NCBI GenBank assembly: GCA_965208775.1
Contig: OZ242360.1
Location: forward strand, 1,364,001 to 1,428,000
DNA length: 64,000 nucleotides
Source: JAPOVO01 sp026708165
GTDB taxonomy: Bacteria > Chloroflexota > UBA11872 > VXNJ01
Direction: 5' to 3'
Shown: one piece after another, positions 24,306 through 32,833 of the stretch
Numbering within the stretch: the first letter of the stretch is position 1
How the letters are laid out: each line of letters starts with the position of its first letter
The notes under the pieces: generated by a model
What the model saw: only the letters and a program-made list of their open reading frames with translations
Told to the model about the DNA's origin: nothing
Database searches by the model: none
Translations under genes and position numbers: made by a program

Positions 24306-25249
24306 TCCCGTCCTCCTTGCGGGTCTTGATTCCCGACGGCGAGAAAGTAGACATCGTCCAGGTTGGCGGGCCGCGCCTCGACTACTCCGGGCGAAACACC
24401 CCTCTCGCTCAGGAAGTCCGAAACGTCGCCCACCAGATTGCCGTCTCCATAGATGTAGAAGCTCGTCTCCGTTGTGCGGACATGGGCGACGCCCGCCAAT
24501 GTCGCCAGGTCGTCCTCTCCGATGGACCCAAGCGTTGCCCGTGGCAGGACGACGCGCGCCGCCAGCCCCGACTCCGCGATAAGGCGCTCGGGAGGTCCAG
24601 ACGCCGCGACTCTGCCTTCGTTCATCAGCAGCACCTCGTCACAGTATTCGCGCGCCTCCTCCATGTAATGCGTGGTCGCCACAATCGTCATACCGCGGGA
24701 GTTTTGCCGCCTGAGGTACTCCCAGAACCGGAAGCGGTATTCCGGGTCGAGGCCGGTGGTGGGTTCGTCCAAGAAGGCGATTTCGGGGTTTCCCACAAGG
24801 GCGAGGGCGATATTGACGCGCCGCTTCTGGCCGCCGGAAAGCGAGCCGTATTGTTTGCGGAGACTACCGTCCAGCCCCAGCTCATCGGTCAACTCAGACG
24901 GGGAGATAGAGGTCCTATAGAGGGAGGCGAACAGGCGCAGCGCCTCCCGCACCTTCATGCGCGGGGGAATTCCGACATCCTGCAACTGCACACCTATCGT
25001 ATGGACGAACCTGTCGCGGTCGGCCACGGGGTCCAGTCCGGCGACGACAACCGAGCCAGCATCGGGCTTACGCAGCCCTTCGAGGCACTCGATGGTGGTG
25101 GTCTTGCCGGCGCCGTTTGGACCGATCATGCAGAAGATGCTCCCGCGCTCTACCTCGAAGCTCAGGTCGTCAACGGCCACCACGTCGCCGTAGACCTTTC
25201 GCAGCGATTTCACCTGCAACGCGAGGGCGTTCGTAGGTCTCACGGTCAT
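24302..25249 (-). CDS. ABC transporter ATP-binding protein (DrrA-like)
   Basis: A 315-residue ATPase: Walker A GPNGAGKT (43-50), signature LSGGQ (137-141), Walker B IAFLDEP (157-163), and a C-terminal extension typical of DrrA/NatA exporters. AAGGAGG sits only two bases from the ATG at 25249, so the GTG two codons later (25243) may be the true start. It faces a palindrome (25272-25290) across a divergent promoter region, with a winged-helix regulator in the opposite operon. Confidence 0.9.
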   Translation of the reverse strand: MTVRPTNALALQVKSLRKVYGDVVAVDDLSFEVERGSIFCMIGPNGAGKTTTIECLEGLRKPDAGSVVVAGLDPVADRDRFVHTIGVQLQDVGIPPRMKVREALRLFASLYRTSISPSELTDELGLDGSLRKQYGSLSGGQKRRVNIALALVGNPEIAFLDEPTTGLDPEYRFRFWEYLRRQNSRGMTIVATTHYMEEAREYCDEVLLMNEGRVAASGPPERLIAESGLAARVVLPRATLGSIGEDDLATLAGVAHVRTTETSFYIYGDGNLVGDVSDFLSERGVSPGVVEARPANLDDVYFLAVGNQDPQGGRE

Positions 25250-25271
25250 GGCCTCCTTTCGTGTGCCGATC

Positions 25272-25290
25272 TAGTTTGTCTTGCAAACTA
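25272..25290. promoter_or_regulatory. Palindromic operator in a divergent promoter region
   Basis: TAGTTTG-N5-CAAACTA has perfect 7-bp arms. It lies between the minus-strand ABC exporter and the plus-strand membrane-protein/HTH operon; on the minus strand it overlaps a possible -10 (TAGTTT) 16 bases after TTGATA. Binding by the HTH protein at 26001 is an inference. Confidence 0.55.
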
Positions 25291-25371
25291 TTTTGTGAGA
25301 CAATCATATCAAGCAAGCTCAGGAAATCAAGCTGCGGCGCGGCGGAGCACCTGACGGCAAGGAGATTGGCA

Positions 25372-26004
25372 ATGCAGAAACCAGGCAGTGGAACAGAGAC
25401 GCTAACGCCAGAGGAGAGCTGGCGCGACATTCACGCGACTATGGACTCGGCCAGGAGCTCGATGTACGTCGCGGGATCAGAAACGATATTGCTGTTCTGG
25501 GCCGGAATCGTCGCGGTCGGATTCGGTACGCAGTACGCGATCATGACGCTCGCATCCGAGTTCGCCGACCGCAGCCCGTGGATCTTCGGGGTGGTGTGGG
25601 GCGTGCTGATGGTGCCGGGCATGGTGGGAAGCGGATTCATCGGACGCCGGGCCCTCAGCAAGATCGCCCCGGGTGATGCCGGTCGCAGCGCCGGCATCCG
25701 GGTGTTCCTCTACTGGCTCGCGGTGGTCGCAGCGATGTTTATCATCCCGGCGGCAGCGGGAATGTGGAACGCCGAAGACGGGCACAAGATACCGGCCGTC
25801 ATCATCGGCATAGTGTCGCTGGGATACATATTGTTCGGCATCATGCATCGCCCGATACTGGCGGTGGTCGGAGCAGGGTTCGCGGCGACGTTCTACATTC
25901 CCAAACATCTCGTGGGCGACCTGGCTCCGGCGGTTTCGGCGGCGCTGATGCTCGTGGTAGTGGTCGTGGGCGCGTGGTGGATACGCAAGAGTGGGGCCAA
26001 TTGA
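25372..26004 (+). CDS. Membrane protein, unknown function
   Basis: A 210-residue protein with five or six hydrophobic segments following a short polar N-terminus (PEESWRDIHATMDSARSSMYVAG). The ATG at 25372 is chosen because AAGGAG lies seven bases upstream. Its stop overlaps the start of the HTH regulator. Small membrane proteins paired with this regulator type may act as a sensor or as the regulated product. No specific family recognised. Confidence 0.7.
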   Translation: MQKPGSGTETLTPEESWRDIHATMDSARSSMYVAGSETILLFWAGIVAVGFGTQYAIMTLASEFADRSPWIFGVVWGVLMVPGMVGSGFIGRRALSKIAPGDAGRSAGIRVFLYWLAVVAAMFIIPAAAGMWNAEDGHKIPAVIIGIVSLGYILFGIMHRPILAVVGAGFAATFYIPKHLVGDLAPAVSAALMLVVVVVGAWWIRKSGAN

Positions 26005-26315
26005 CCGACGAGGCCATCGTCCTAGACGAGACCATCCACCAGCCCACGCGGCTGCGAATAATGACGATGCTGGTCTCGCAGCCCGAATCGGGGCGGCTCG
26101 CTTATGGATTCATTCAGAAGACGCTCGATCTGACCGGAGGCAATCTGACCACGCACCTGCGCAAGCTAGAGGAAGCCGGATATCTGGCTATCACCAAGGA
26201 GTTCCTGGACTCCAAGCCGCGCACGTGGGCGGAGGCGACGCCGACGGGACGCCGGGCGTTCGCGGAATACCTCTCGAACCTGGAGAGGGCGCTGAACTGG
26301 CAGCCGCGCAAGTAG
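26001..26315 (+). CDS. Winged-helix transcriptional regulator (HTH_34 family)
   Basis: A 104-residue DNA-binding protein. ETIHQPTRLRIMTMLVSQ, GNLTTHLRKLEEAGYLAITKEF and PRTWAEATPTGRRAFAEYL match the small winged-helix family of PF13601 (ArsR/MarR-like dimer). The start is the TTG at 26001 overlapping the preceding TGA, so it is coupled to the membrane protein. It probably controls this operon and the divergent ABC exporter through the palindrome at 25272-25290. Confidence 0.85.
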   Translation: MTDEAIVLDETIHQPTRLRIMTMLVSQPESGRLAYGFIQKTLDLTGGNLTTHLRKLEEAGYLAITKEFLDSKPRTWAEATPTGRRAFAEYLSNLERALNWQPRK

Positions 26316-26412
26316 CCCACCGATGTGGACCAGACGCGAGCTTTAGGGTGCGGCCTCTAGCGCCCTGCGCCGCATGGAGGCGCGGCCATAGGCGGTAAGT
26401 CGTTAGCTACTC

Positions 26413-26808
26413 CTACGAGCGCTTTGACAGGCGCCAGTAGCTGATGCCGGATACGGGCATGATGACGATGACGGCGGCAGCGAGCACGTCCCACAGCACG
26501 GCGCTGGGCTCGAACGATCCGGCGAACTTGAGAACGTAGTTGTGCATGTAGAGCGCGCCGGTGAATCCAACGGCCATCGTGAAGATGTCCATCGGGAGCC
26601 TCTGCAAGCCCATGCCCACGTTGTGCGCCTGCAGAGACATGCTTACGTTGACGATGACTATAAGGATGAAGGTCGCCAGGATTACGGGATCGATGGCGTA
26701 GTCCCACAAGGTCTGGACGAAATCGACGTTGAACGGGAAGTAGTAGTAGAAGAAGAACATCACCACCGCGCACAGCCAGCAAAGCCCCGACAGCCATTTC
26801 AACCTCAT
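26413..26808 (-). CDS. Small four-helix membrane protein, unknown
   Basis: A 131-residue protein with four hydrophobic segments and few charged residues. Starting at 26808 places AGGAG eight bases upstream; an ATG at 26814 is too close to the ribosome site. The convergent HTH gene ends 97 bases away. I recognise no family. Confidence 0.6.
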   Translation of the reverse strand: MRLKWLSGLCWLCAVVMFFFYYYFPFNVDFVQTLWDYAIDPVILATFILIVIVNVSMSLQAHNVGMGLQRLPMDIFTMAVGFTGALYMHNYVLKFAGSFEPSAVLWDVLAAAVIVIMPVSGISYWRLSKRS

Positions 26809-27103
26809 CGACATATCTCCTACTCCCCTCTCGGGCCTGGCGCGCCCGACGTGAAAGCCCCCCACGATAGCTTCCGCCGGTAGATTTACAGATAGCGTTT
26901 CAGGTGTAAAGCGGGGTTGTGCCGGGAGCGTTTTGGAACGGGTAGGCGGCGGGGCTAAGGGCCGATCCTCGGGGGTTTCGGGCGGGCGGACTTGCGTCGG
27001 TGTGGTTGAGTGGATGCTTGGACTCGACAGCGGTGGAAACGGCTACGGACGCCGGAGTTTCTAGTAGAGTCTCTGAAGGGCCCGCCGCCGGATTCCGGGT
27101 CCA

Positions 27104-27176
27104 GGGGATGTAGCTCAGCTGGAAGAGCGCTGCCTTTGCAAGGCAGAGGTCAGGGGTTCGAATCCCCTCATCTCCA
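27104..27176 (+). tRNA. tRNA-Ala(UGC)
   Basis: Acceptor GGGGATG pairs with CATCTCC (one G-T), the anticodon TGC is at 27137-27139 in a CTGCC/GGCAG stem, and the T arm is GGGG-TTCGAAT-CCCC. CCA is not encoded. A toxin-antitoxin/restriction region begins 28 bases beyond its 3' end. Confidence 0.97.
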
Positions 27177-27203
27177 CCCCCGCAGCATTCAGCTAGTTGC
27201 GGG

Positions 27204-27494
27204 CTAGGCGGAGGTGCGGACCGGCTCGAGGATGATCTTGAGCCGGGTGCCGGTGCACCGCGCGATCTTCTCCAGCGTCCTAGTAGAAGGGTGGGCACGA
27301 CCGCTCTCCAGCCGCGCGACGACCGACTGAGCCGTGTTCATGCGCTCGGCAAGCTGCGCCTGGGTCAGCCCGGCACCGACCCGCGCCTCAATCAGCACCC
27401 TGGCCAGTTCGAACTCCGGCCCGAGCGCATCATAAGCGTCGCGATATTCCGGGTCCTGCTTCCATTTCAGATGCAGGTCGCGAACTTTGGTCAT
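27204..27494 (-). CDS. HigA-like antitoxin, XRE helix-turn-helix
   Basis: A 96-residue protein with a Cro/C1 helix-turn-helix at about residues 40-90 (GLTQAQLAERMNTAQSVVARLESG). The N-terminal 38 residues are helical and probably bind the toxin. It is the second gene of the pair, overlapping the toxin gene by four bases, an arrangement typical of HigBA. It likely represses the operon through the palindrome at 27830-27845. Confidence 0.85.
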   Translation of the reverse strand: MTKVRDLHLKWKQDPEYRDAYDALGPEFELARVLIEARVGAGLTQAQLAERMNTAQSVVARLESGRAHPSTRTLEKIARCTGTRLKIILEPVRTSA

Positions 27495-27817
27495 TTCAAT
27501 ACCTCCGCAACCCTCCGCAACGCCAGATCGATCTCCCGGCGCGGCGTCTTCTGAGTTTTCTTGATAAAGGCCCGCACAACCACTACTCGCCTATCCCGGA
27601 CGGTGACGTATAGCGCCCGCGCGATCCCGTCCTTACCTATCAGACGCATCTCCCAAAGCGCTCCGGTCAAGTGCCTGACGTGCGGCAACCCAACACGCGT
27701 GAGTCCGACTGCCGCGATCAACTCGCTGATCCGCACAAACCTCGCGCGGATATCGGCTGGCAGAGCGTCAAGCTCTTCGTCGACGGTCGCATTCAGAGTC
27801 TCGACCGTCCAACTCAT
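27491..27817 (-). CDS. HigB/RelE-like toxin (Gp49 family)
   Basis: A 108-residue protein with the Gp49/RelE fold order: LNATVDEELDALPADIRARF, HVRHLTGALWEMRLIGKDGIARALYV, RRVVVVRAFIKKTQKTPRREIDLALRR. These toxins cleave mRNA on the ribosome; the conserved Arg/Lys residues near GLWELR and FxKKTxKTP are present. The promoter's -10 box is only nine bases before the ATG, so the mRNA is probably leaderless. Type II toxin-antitoxin module with the following gene. Confidence 0.85.
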   Translation of the reverse strand: MSWTVETLNATVDEELDALPADIRARFVRISELIAAVGLTRVGLPHVRHLTGALWEMRLIGKDGIARALYVTVRDRRVVVVRAFIKKTQKTPRREIDLALRRVAEVLK

Positions 27818-27826
27818 CGCGTCAGA

Positions 27827-27845
27827 ATTATAGCAAATATGCTAT
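27827..27845 (-). promoter_or_regulatory. Extended -10 promoter overlapped by a palindrome (toxin-antitoxin control)
   Basis: On the minus strand TGCTATAAT is a perfect extended -10 box (TATAAT at 27832-27827). The palindrome ATAGCA-N4-TGCTAT (27830-27845) overlaps it, so a bound HTH antitoxin would block RNA polymerase. Expected transcription start is about 27819-27821, two to four bases from the toxin ATG. Confidence 0.65.
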
Positions 27846-29002
27846 TACGACGCATCCAGCGGCTTGCCGCGCCATACGAGTTGTCTGCCGGTTTTGGCGT
27901 CCAGGACTCCGTCGAGCTTCGGTGGATTGTTCGGATCGGCGCGGGCTTCGTCGAGTTGGGCTTGGGTTAGGCCGTCCACAGACCTGCGCCAGCCGCCACT
28001 GTCGAGGGCTGCATCGAATTGATCTCGAGTGAAACCTTTCGTTTCCCACTGCCTGTAGAGAGCGTCCCACGATAAGGACGCGCCCGAGAGAATCGCGTCG
28101 GAAATTTCCGCCCCCGACAAGTCGGCACCCATAATCATCGCACCGGATAGATTGGCTTGATTCAGATGGGCGTTTGCAAGATCGGCGCCGAAGAATGACA
28201 CACGACGCAAGTCTGCGCCGTTCAGGCTAACGCCAGATAGATCAGAACCGTGAAGAAGTGCCCCGCTTAGGTTCGCACCGTCCAGATTCAGCTTGAAACC
28301 AACTGCCCTTTCAAGGTCACGAGCAGTTTTGCTTCGGGCACCAATAGCAGTCACGACAGCCTGCACATCCTCACGCAAGGCGTCTTCAATGACCAGGTGA
28401 CGGACAAAGTAAGGGTCTCTCATCCCAATGCGACGTGCATCCTCGATATCCATCTGGGACAAGGAGCGTATTCGTGCTCGCGTCTCTTGTCTCCTACGGA
28501 CTTCGGCTTGTTCGGCGTCTGGAGTTGGACTGAGCACGAACGCGCAGAACATCTGCATGATCTGGATGTGATATTGCTGGGGGTATTCGTGGGCGAGGCG
28601 TTGCAGCGCGTAGATGCCGCCGAGGCGGACCGCGAGAACCTCACTGCCGAGCATTTCGGCGCCTTGCCGGTAGCGTTCGTTTAACAGATTCTGTTGCGCT
28701 GTATCGGCTTGGCGCTGGGCGGCCTCGGCCTGAAGTTGGGCTGTCCGTAGTTGCTCCTGTGTGGCGCTTACCTGCCGCTGCGCCGCACTGGCTTGGCGCT
28801 CGGCTACCCGGCTACGCCAGAACCCTAGGGGGAAGGCAAGGATCGCGGCGAACAGAAGGCCGTAGTCCCGGATCGCCTCCAAGCCAGCAGACGACACGAA
28901 CCAGATCACGATGAGAGCTATCAGAAGAGCTACAGCGATCAATCCGACCCACAGTTCCGCGTGTTTGTCGAGAGCGCTCTTCATGTCGATGAGGCGTCTC
29001 AT
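27845..29002 (-). CDS. Membrane-anchored pentapeptide-repeat protein with coiled coil
   Basis: A 385-residue protein. Two hydrophobic helices near the N-terminus (LWVGLIAVALLIALIVIWFV and YGLLFAAILAFPLGFW) are followed by a Gln/Ala-rich coiled coil (about residues 65-105), a helical middle, and pentapeptide repeats of the A(D/N)LSG type (NLDGANLSGALLHGSDLSG and on). The ATG at 29002 overlaps the restriction-enzyme stop (ATGA), showing co-transcription. Similar proteins occur near defence genes; a role as a membrane effector or accessory factor is possible but unproven. Confidence 0.75.
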   Translation of the reverse strand: MRRLIDMKSALDKHAELWVGLIAVALLIALIVIWFVSSAGLEAIRDYGLLFAAILAFPLGFWRSRVAERQASAAQRQVSATQEQLRTAQLQAEAAQRQADTAQQNLLNERYRQGAEMLGSEVLAVRLGGIYALQRLAHEYPQQYHIQIMQMFCAFVLSPTPDAEQAEVRRRQETRARIRSLSQMDIEDARRIGMRDPYFVRHLVIEDALREDVQAVVTAIGARSKTARDLERAVGFKLNLDGANLSGALLHGSDLSGVSLNGADLRRVSFFGADLANAHLNQANLSGAMIMGADLSGAEISDAILSGASLSWDALYRQWETKGFTRDQFDAALDSGGWRRSVDGLTQAQLDEARADPNNPPKLDGVLDAKTGRQLVWRGKPLDAS

Positions 29003-32000
29003 TCGGCGGTTGTGGCCGTTAACAGCAATATGGCGGCGATGCGGCGGGCGGTGGTGGTGAAGTGGTGGATTTCGTCGGGGGTGAGGGGGCGGCCGAGGAC
29101 GGCACGCTCGCGGTAGGAGAGCCACTTCTTTAGGACCTGGTAGCCGCCGAGCTTGTAGTCCCAGACGGCGGCGGGGACGTTGCGCCAATAGGCGCGGTCG
29201 TTGATGTGGATGTCGCGGGTGGTTGCGCCGAGGGGGAGTAGAGACCCCTCACCCCAACCCTCTCCCTCAAGGGGAGAGGGGGTGAGAAGGGATTGGTGTT
29301 CTTCGGGGGTGTAGGGGCGTTGGGTGACGCGGCCCTGGCCGGGCATGACGGCCTGGCCGGGGCCGAAGTGTCCCCAACCGGCGGTCTGCTCGAAGTCGGC
29401 GCCGTCCATGTTGCGGTTGTCGATGGTGGAGGGGACGGCGATTGCCGCTATTTCGGGTCGGAACGGGGCGGTGGTGACGCCGGGGACGGGTGTTTCGGGG
29501 TCGAGCAGGCGGGCGAGTTGGCGTCCGCGGGCGGCGGAGGCGGCGAGCGTTTGGGCGGCGCGTTGGGTGTGAGGGGATGGGGCTTTCACCCTCACCCTAT
29601 CCCTCTCCCGTCGAGGGAGAGGGGACTGGATTCCGGCTTTCGCCGGAATGACGGGAGGGGGCGGCGGGATGACGGAAGAGGGGCCGACGGAGGGGTTGGG
29701 CCAGGCGGGGAGGGGGATGCGGGGCCACTCCATGCGGAGCGCGCCGGCGTTGGCCTGGCGGTAGGCAGGATCGTGCAGGACGGCGAGCACGTGGTGGAAC
29801 AAGTCTTCGACGCCCAGACCGAGGGTGTCGAGGTAATGGCGGGCGGCGCCGGAGAGGTTGGGACGGCGCCGGGAGCCGGTCTGGTCGGTCCCGAGGCCGT
29901 CGTCGCGGAGCCAGGCGGGGAACAAGTTAGCACCGCGCTCGATCAAATGTAGACAGGCCATTTGCTGCGTGACGCACGCCTGTGGTTCGTCGGCGTATTT
30001 TCGTAGGTGTGGGGCGGAAGACAGCCACAGATTTCCGTGAAATACATGTGGCCGGTAGTCCGGTCGCTTTTCATTTAGCAGCTTCGTTTCTGCTTCCCAG
30101 TAAAGCCAGCGAGTATCGAATGGCCGGTAGGCGTAGCGAACGAAGCCGCTTGGTGTCGGTCCACCGCGCGCCAGGAGCGCGTTGCGAACCACCTCGGGGT
30201 AATAGCGCGCTCGAACTCGCATTACAGGCGGATGGAGCCTTTCAAGTTCAGCGTGACTGAGGTCTGGATCGAAGTAGTCGGCAACGCGCCTACGAAGACG
30301 CTCAATGTCCATGTCGACCAGAAAGTCGTCGCGATTGGTATTGACGCCGGAATAATTCACCGGGAACAGATCGGGCAGAGCCGGCCAGTTAAACCAGTCT
30401 TCACTGACCGCCATCGGCTTGAAAGGCAGGCCGAGTGGAAGATTCGGCCGCAACGCCGAGTAGCCCGAATCGATTCCCGGGGTGTCGAGGCTATCCAGCA
30501 ATGCCTGCCGTCTTTCGTCGGCCCTGGCGTGGTGGAAGTCGCGGTAAAGCAAATGACCGTCTCCCAACGGTGCAAGATCATCGCCGGATTTCGAGAGCAT
30601 CGTGATCGCCGTGCCAATCTTGATGCCGGGTGACTGTCCACGGAGGGCAAATACGGTCTCGCTGGTCCGCCCGTCGGGCGCGTATTCGGAGATGAGGCGA
30701 TCACCATGCAGATTGTCTATACGTATCGTGTCAAAGGCCTCTAAGTACCTTTCCCGCATTCCAGCGAAGGACCGCCCGTCCAGCCACGAGTAGTTGGAGA
30801 TGAAGCAGACGACGCCCTGGCCGATCTTTTCGGCGATACGCCTTTCCGCCATGCGGAAAAAGCGCACATATAGGTCGTGAAGCGCTCTTATGTCAGGCAA
30901 CGGCACACGTCTTGCAGTTCTATACGCCTGCAACAGATCTTGCTCCTCGTCCACTGCCACGCCAGCGAATCCGTTATAGGGCGGATTGCCGAGGATTACG
31001 AGGACGGGCGTGTCCTGCTTGACGCGCTCGGCGCGGTCGCGCTCCTCCTCCAACTCGGGAAACGGCAGCGGCTTCTGCACGGTCGGCTCCCAGCCGGTGA
31101 GGGCGTTTGTCAGGAACACGCCGGGGCGTTGGTCGGCGTCCTCGGAGAGCGGCGCGTCGAGTTCCTGCATGGTGAGGCCGACCTGCAAGTGAGCGACGAC
31201 GAATGGCGCGGGCATGATCTCGAATCCGAACACACGTTCGAGCGCGGCCTGCCTGACGCGCGCGCCGGTCAGCGCGCCGAGTCCCTGGTCCCGGAGGTTC
31301 AGGGCTATGCGGCGCAAGACCTCGCCCAGATACGCGCCGGTGCCACAGCACGGGTCGAGCACGTAGACGTTGTCGGCGGCCAGCCCCTCGGCGATGCCGA
31401 GATCGTCCTTCAGGGCGCGGTCGACGCGGGCGACCATGTAGCGCACGACCTCGTTGGGCGTGTACCAGACGCCAAGCTGCTTGCGCAGCGCAGGATCGAA
31501 GGCTTGCAGGAACGGCTCGTAGAAGTAGGGGACGGCTTCTCCCTCGTCGAAGCGGTTGAAGAAGGCGGTCTGATCGACGCGGTCGAGCGCGGCGGCGGTC
31601 CAGTCGAGCACCTCGACCAAGCCCAACGGCTGCAAGCGGCCGGGATCGGAGAGCTGCTGGAAGAGCGCGCGCAATACGGGAGCGCGCAGATGCCAGACCG
31701 CTTCGCGCCAGTTAAACGATCCTGTGGGCAGCAGCATCCGGCGAGCCCAGAGGACCCAGGCGGAGAAGACGCCGTAAAAGAGCGTCTGCACGAGCGTGGA
31801 GCGGAAGAAGGCCGCGCCGCGGTCGCCCTCGAAGCGGACGCCGAGGGCCTGCTCCAGGGCCGAACGAATCGCGGCGAGCGAGGGGGCGTCGCCCGCCACC
31901 TCGACCCGCGCCAGACCGTCGCGCGCGTAGGAGGCGAGCAGCCAGGCGAGGTCTTTAGGCTCGGCCAGGGCGGCGCGGTGCGAGAGCGCACGGCAGAGGT

Positions 32001-32526
32001 ACTCGCCGAGACCGGGGCCGACCCGGCGGGCAAAGGCGCGGGGCTTCTGCAATTGACGGTCGAAGTCGTCGGCGCTGTCCGCGAGCCGGAAGGACTCCAA
32101 CTTTGCGGTACGACCCTCGGCGTCTTCGCCGACGAGCAGGAAGTCGCGGGTGTTGGTTACGAGGACGAGGCGATAGCGGCCCCAGTAGCGGGTGACCTGA
32201 TCGCTTTCGGCGGTGAGCCAGGCGTCGTCATCGGCGGACTTGACCTCAACCACGCCGCGTTCGGGCAACTGGCCTTCGCGCGGCTTGCCCTTTTGCACCT
32301 GGCGGGCGGTATAGAGGCCGAAGTCGGGATGGCCGGCCCCGTGCTGCGCAAGTTGGCTGACGCAAACGACCTTGGGTTTGAGCGTACTACCCACGGCTTT
32401 CAGGAGATTGGCCAACGGTGGGTAGTAGGAAAGCTCGGGAGTCGCTCCGCCCGATGCCCGCACCTGGCACAGGTCGCTGAAGTAGGTCTCTACGGCCGCG
32501 GTGAGTTTGGTGTTTGTGGCTGGCAT
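28999..32526 (-). CDS. Single-chain restriction-modification enzyme (Type ISP/IIG-like)
   Basis: An 1175-residue protein. Residues 60-100 show a PD-(D/E)xK-type nuclease core (HPDFG at 66-70, EVKS at 94-97). The centre is an N6-adenine methyltransferase: motif I DPCCGTGAYL near residue 390 and catalytic NPPY near 515, then YSWLDGRSFAGMR typical of Type ISP enzymes. The C-terminal part is the presumed target-recognition region. I see no SF2 helicase motifs, unlike LlaBIII-type ISP enzymes, so it may work as a Type IIG enzyme. Two palindromic repeats are inserted in frame in the C-terminal 400 residues. It overlaps the pentapeptide gene. Confidence 0.85.
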   Translation of the reverse strand: MPATNTKLTAAVETYFSDLCQVRASGGATPELSYYPPLANLLKAVGSTLKPKVVCVSQLAQHGAGHPDFGLYTARQVQKGKPREGQLPERGVVEVKSADDDAWLTAESDQVTRYWGRYRLVLVTNTRDFLLVGEDAEGRTAKLESFRLADSADDFDRQLQKPRAFARRVGPGLGEYLCRALSHRAALAEPKDLAWLLASYARDGLARVEVAGDAPSLAAIRSALEQALGVRFEGDRGAAFFRSTLVQTLFYGVFSAWVLWARRMLLPTGSFNWREAVWHLRAPVLRALFQQLSDPGRLQPLGLVEVLDWTAAALDRVDQTAFFNRFDEGEAVPYFYEPFLQAFDPALRKQLGVWYTPNEVVRYMVARVDRALKDDLGIAEGLAADNVYVLDPCCGTGAYLGEVLRRIALNLRDQGLGALTGARVRQAALERVFGFEIMPAPFVVAHLQVGLTMQELDAPLSEDADQRPGVFLTNALTGWEPTVQKPLPFPELEEERDRAERVKQDTPVLVILGNPPYNGFAGVAVDEEQDLLQAYRTARRVPLPDIRALHDLYVRFFRMAERRIAEKIGQGVVCFISNYSWLDGRSFAGMRERYLEAFDTIRIDNLHGDRLISEYAPDGRTSETVFALRGQSPGIKIGTAITMLSKSGDDLAPLGDGHLLYRDFHHARADERRQALLDSLDTPGIDSGYSALRPNLPLGLPFKPMAVSEDWFNWPALPDLFPVNYSGVNTNRDDFLVDMDIERLRRRVADYFDPDLSHAELERLHPPVMRVRARYYPEVVRNALLARGGPTPSGFVRYAYRPFDTRWLYWEAETKLLNEKRPDYRPHVFHGNLWLSSAPHLRKYADEPQACVTQQMACLHLIERGANLFPAWLRDDGLGTDQTGSRRRPNLSGAARHYLDTLGLGVEDLFHHVLAVLHDPAYRQANAGALRMEWPRIPLPAWPNPSVGPSSVIPPPPPVIPAKAGIQSPLPRRERDRVRVKAPSPHTQRAAQTLAASAARGRQLARLLDPETPVPGVTTAPFRPEIAAIAVPSTIDNRNMDGADFEQTAGWGHFGPGQAVMPGQGRVTQRPYTPEEHQSLLTPSPLEGEGWGEGSLLPLGATTRDIHINDRAYWRNVPAAVWDYKLGGYQVLKKWLSYRERAVLGRPLTPDEIHHFTTTARRIAAILLLTATTAE
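29232..29283. repeat. Palindromic repeat, in frame in the restriction-modification gene
   Basis: CCCTCTCCCTC-AA-GGGGAGAGGG forms a strong hairpin within outer CCCCTCACCCC/GGGGTGAG arms. On the coding strand it reads LLTPSPLEGEGWGEGSLL, a typical translated intergenic repeat. It adds roughly 18 residues without shifting the frame. Confidence 0.75.
29586..29660. repeat. Composite palindromic repeat, in frame in the restriction-modification gene
   Basis: Two hairpins in tandem: CCCTCTCCC/GGGAGAGGG (29601-29623) and ATTCCGGC/GCCGGAAT (29630-29649). The coding strand reads VIPAKAGIQ followed by SPLPRRERDRVRVK, a well-known translated repeat. The same two hairpins occur intergenically at 32575-32710. 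Confidence 0.8.
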
Positions 32527-32574
32527 GGTCTCAATGTCACGGAATGGGGTGGAAAATGCAAGGGGGCACGCTCA

Positions 32575-32710
32575 CTATCACCCTCACCCCTTCGGCAAGC
32601 TCAGGGCGGGCTCTAGCCCTCTCCCATCGAGGGAGAGGGGATTTTGACTCAGGGAGAAGGGGCGGTGTTTGTCTGGGTGGATGGATTCCCGCTTTCGCGG
32701 GAATGACGAG
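32575..32710. repeat. Intergenic palindromic repeat cluster
   Basis: Contains CAAGCTCAGGGC, CCCTCTCCCATCGAGGGAGAGGG (about 32619-32641) and ATTCCCGC/GCGGGAAT (32685-32704) followed by GACGAGTGGGG. This fills most of the 300-base gap between the restriction-modification gene and the next gene; no frame there looks real. Confidence 0.8.
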
Positions 32711-32833
32711 TGGGGGGCCATCCGGAGGGGGCGGGATGTGGGGTTGCGGCGGGGTTGGCATGTGTCTAGTCTGAGCGTGGTGAGTGGCCGGTCGATCCGG
32801 GCGGGGGTTTGATTTGAGACTTTTGGAGCCAGG

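Noticed and set aside
30877..32616. 579-codon plus-strand frame
   Set aside because: Antisense to the restriction-modification gene, where the methyltransferase motifs prove the coding strand. A high-GC shadow.
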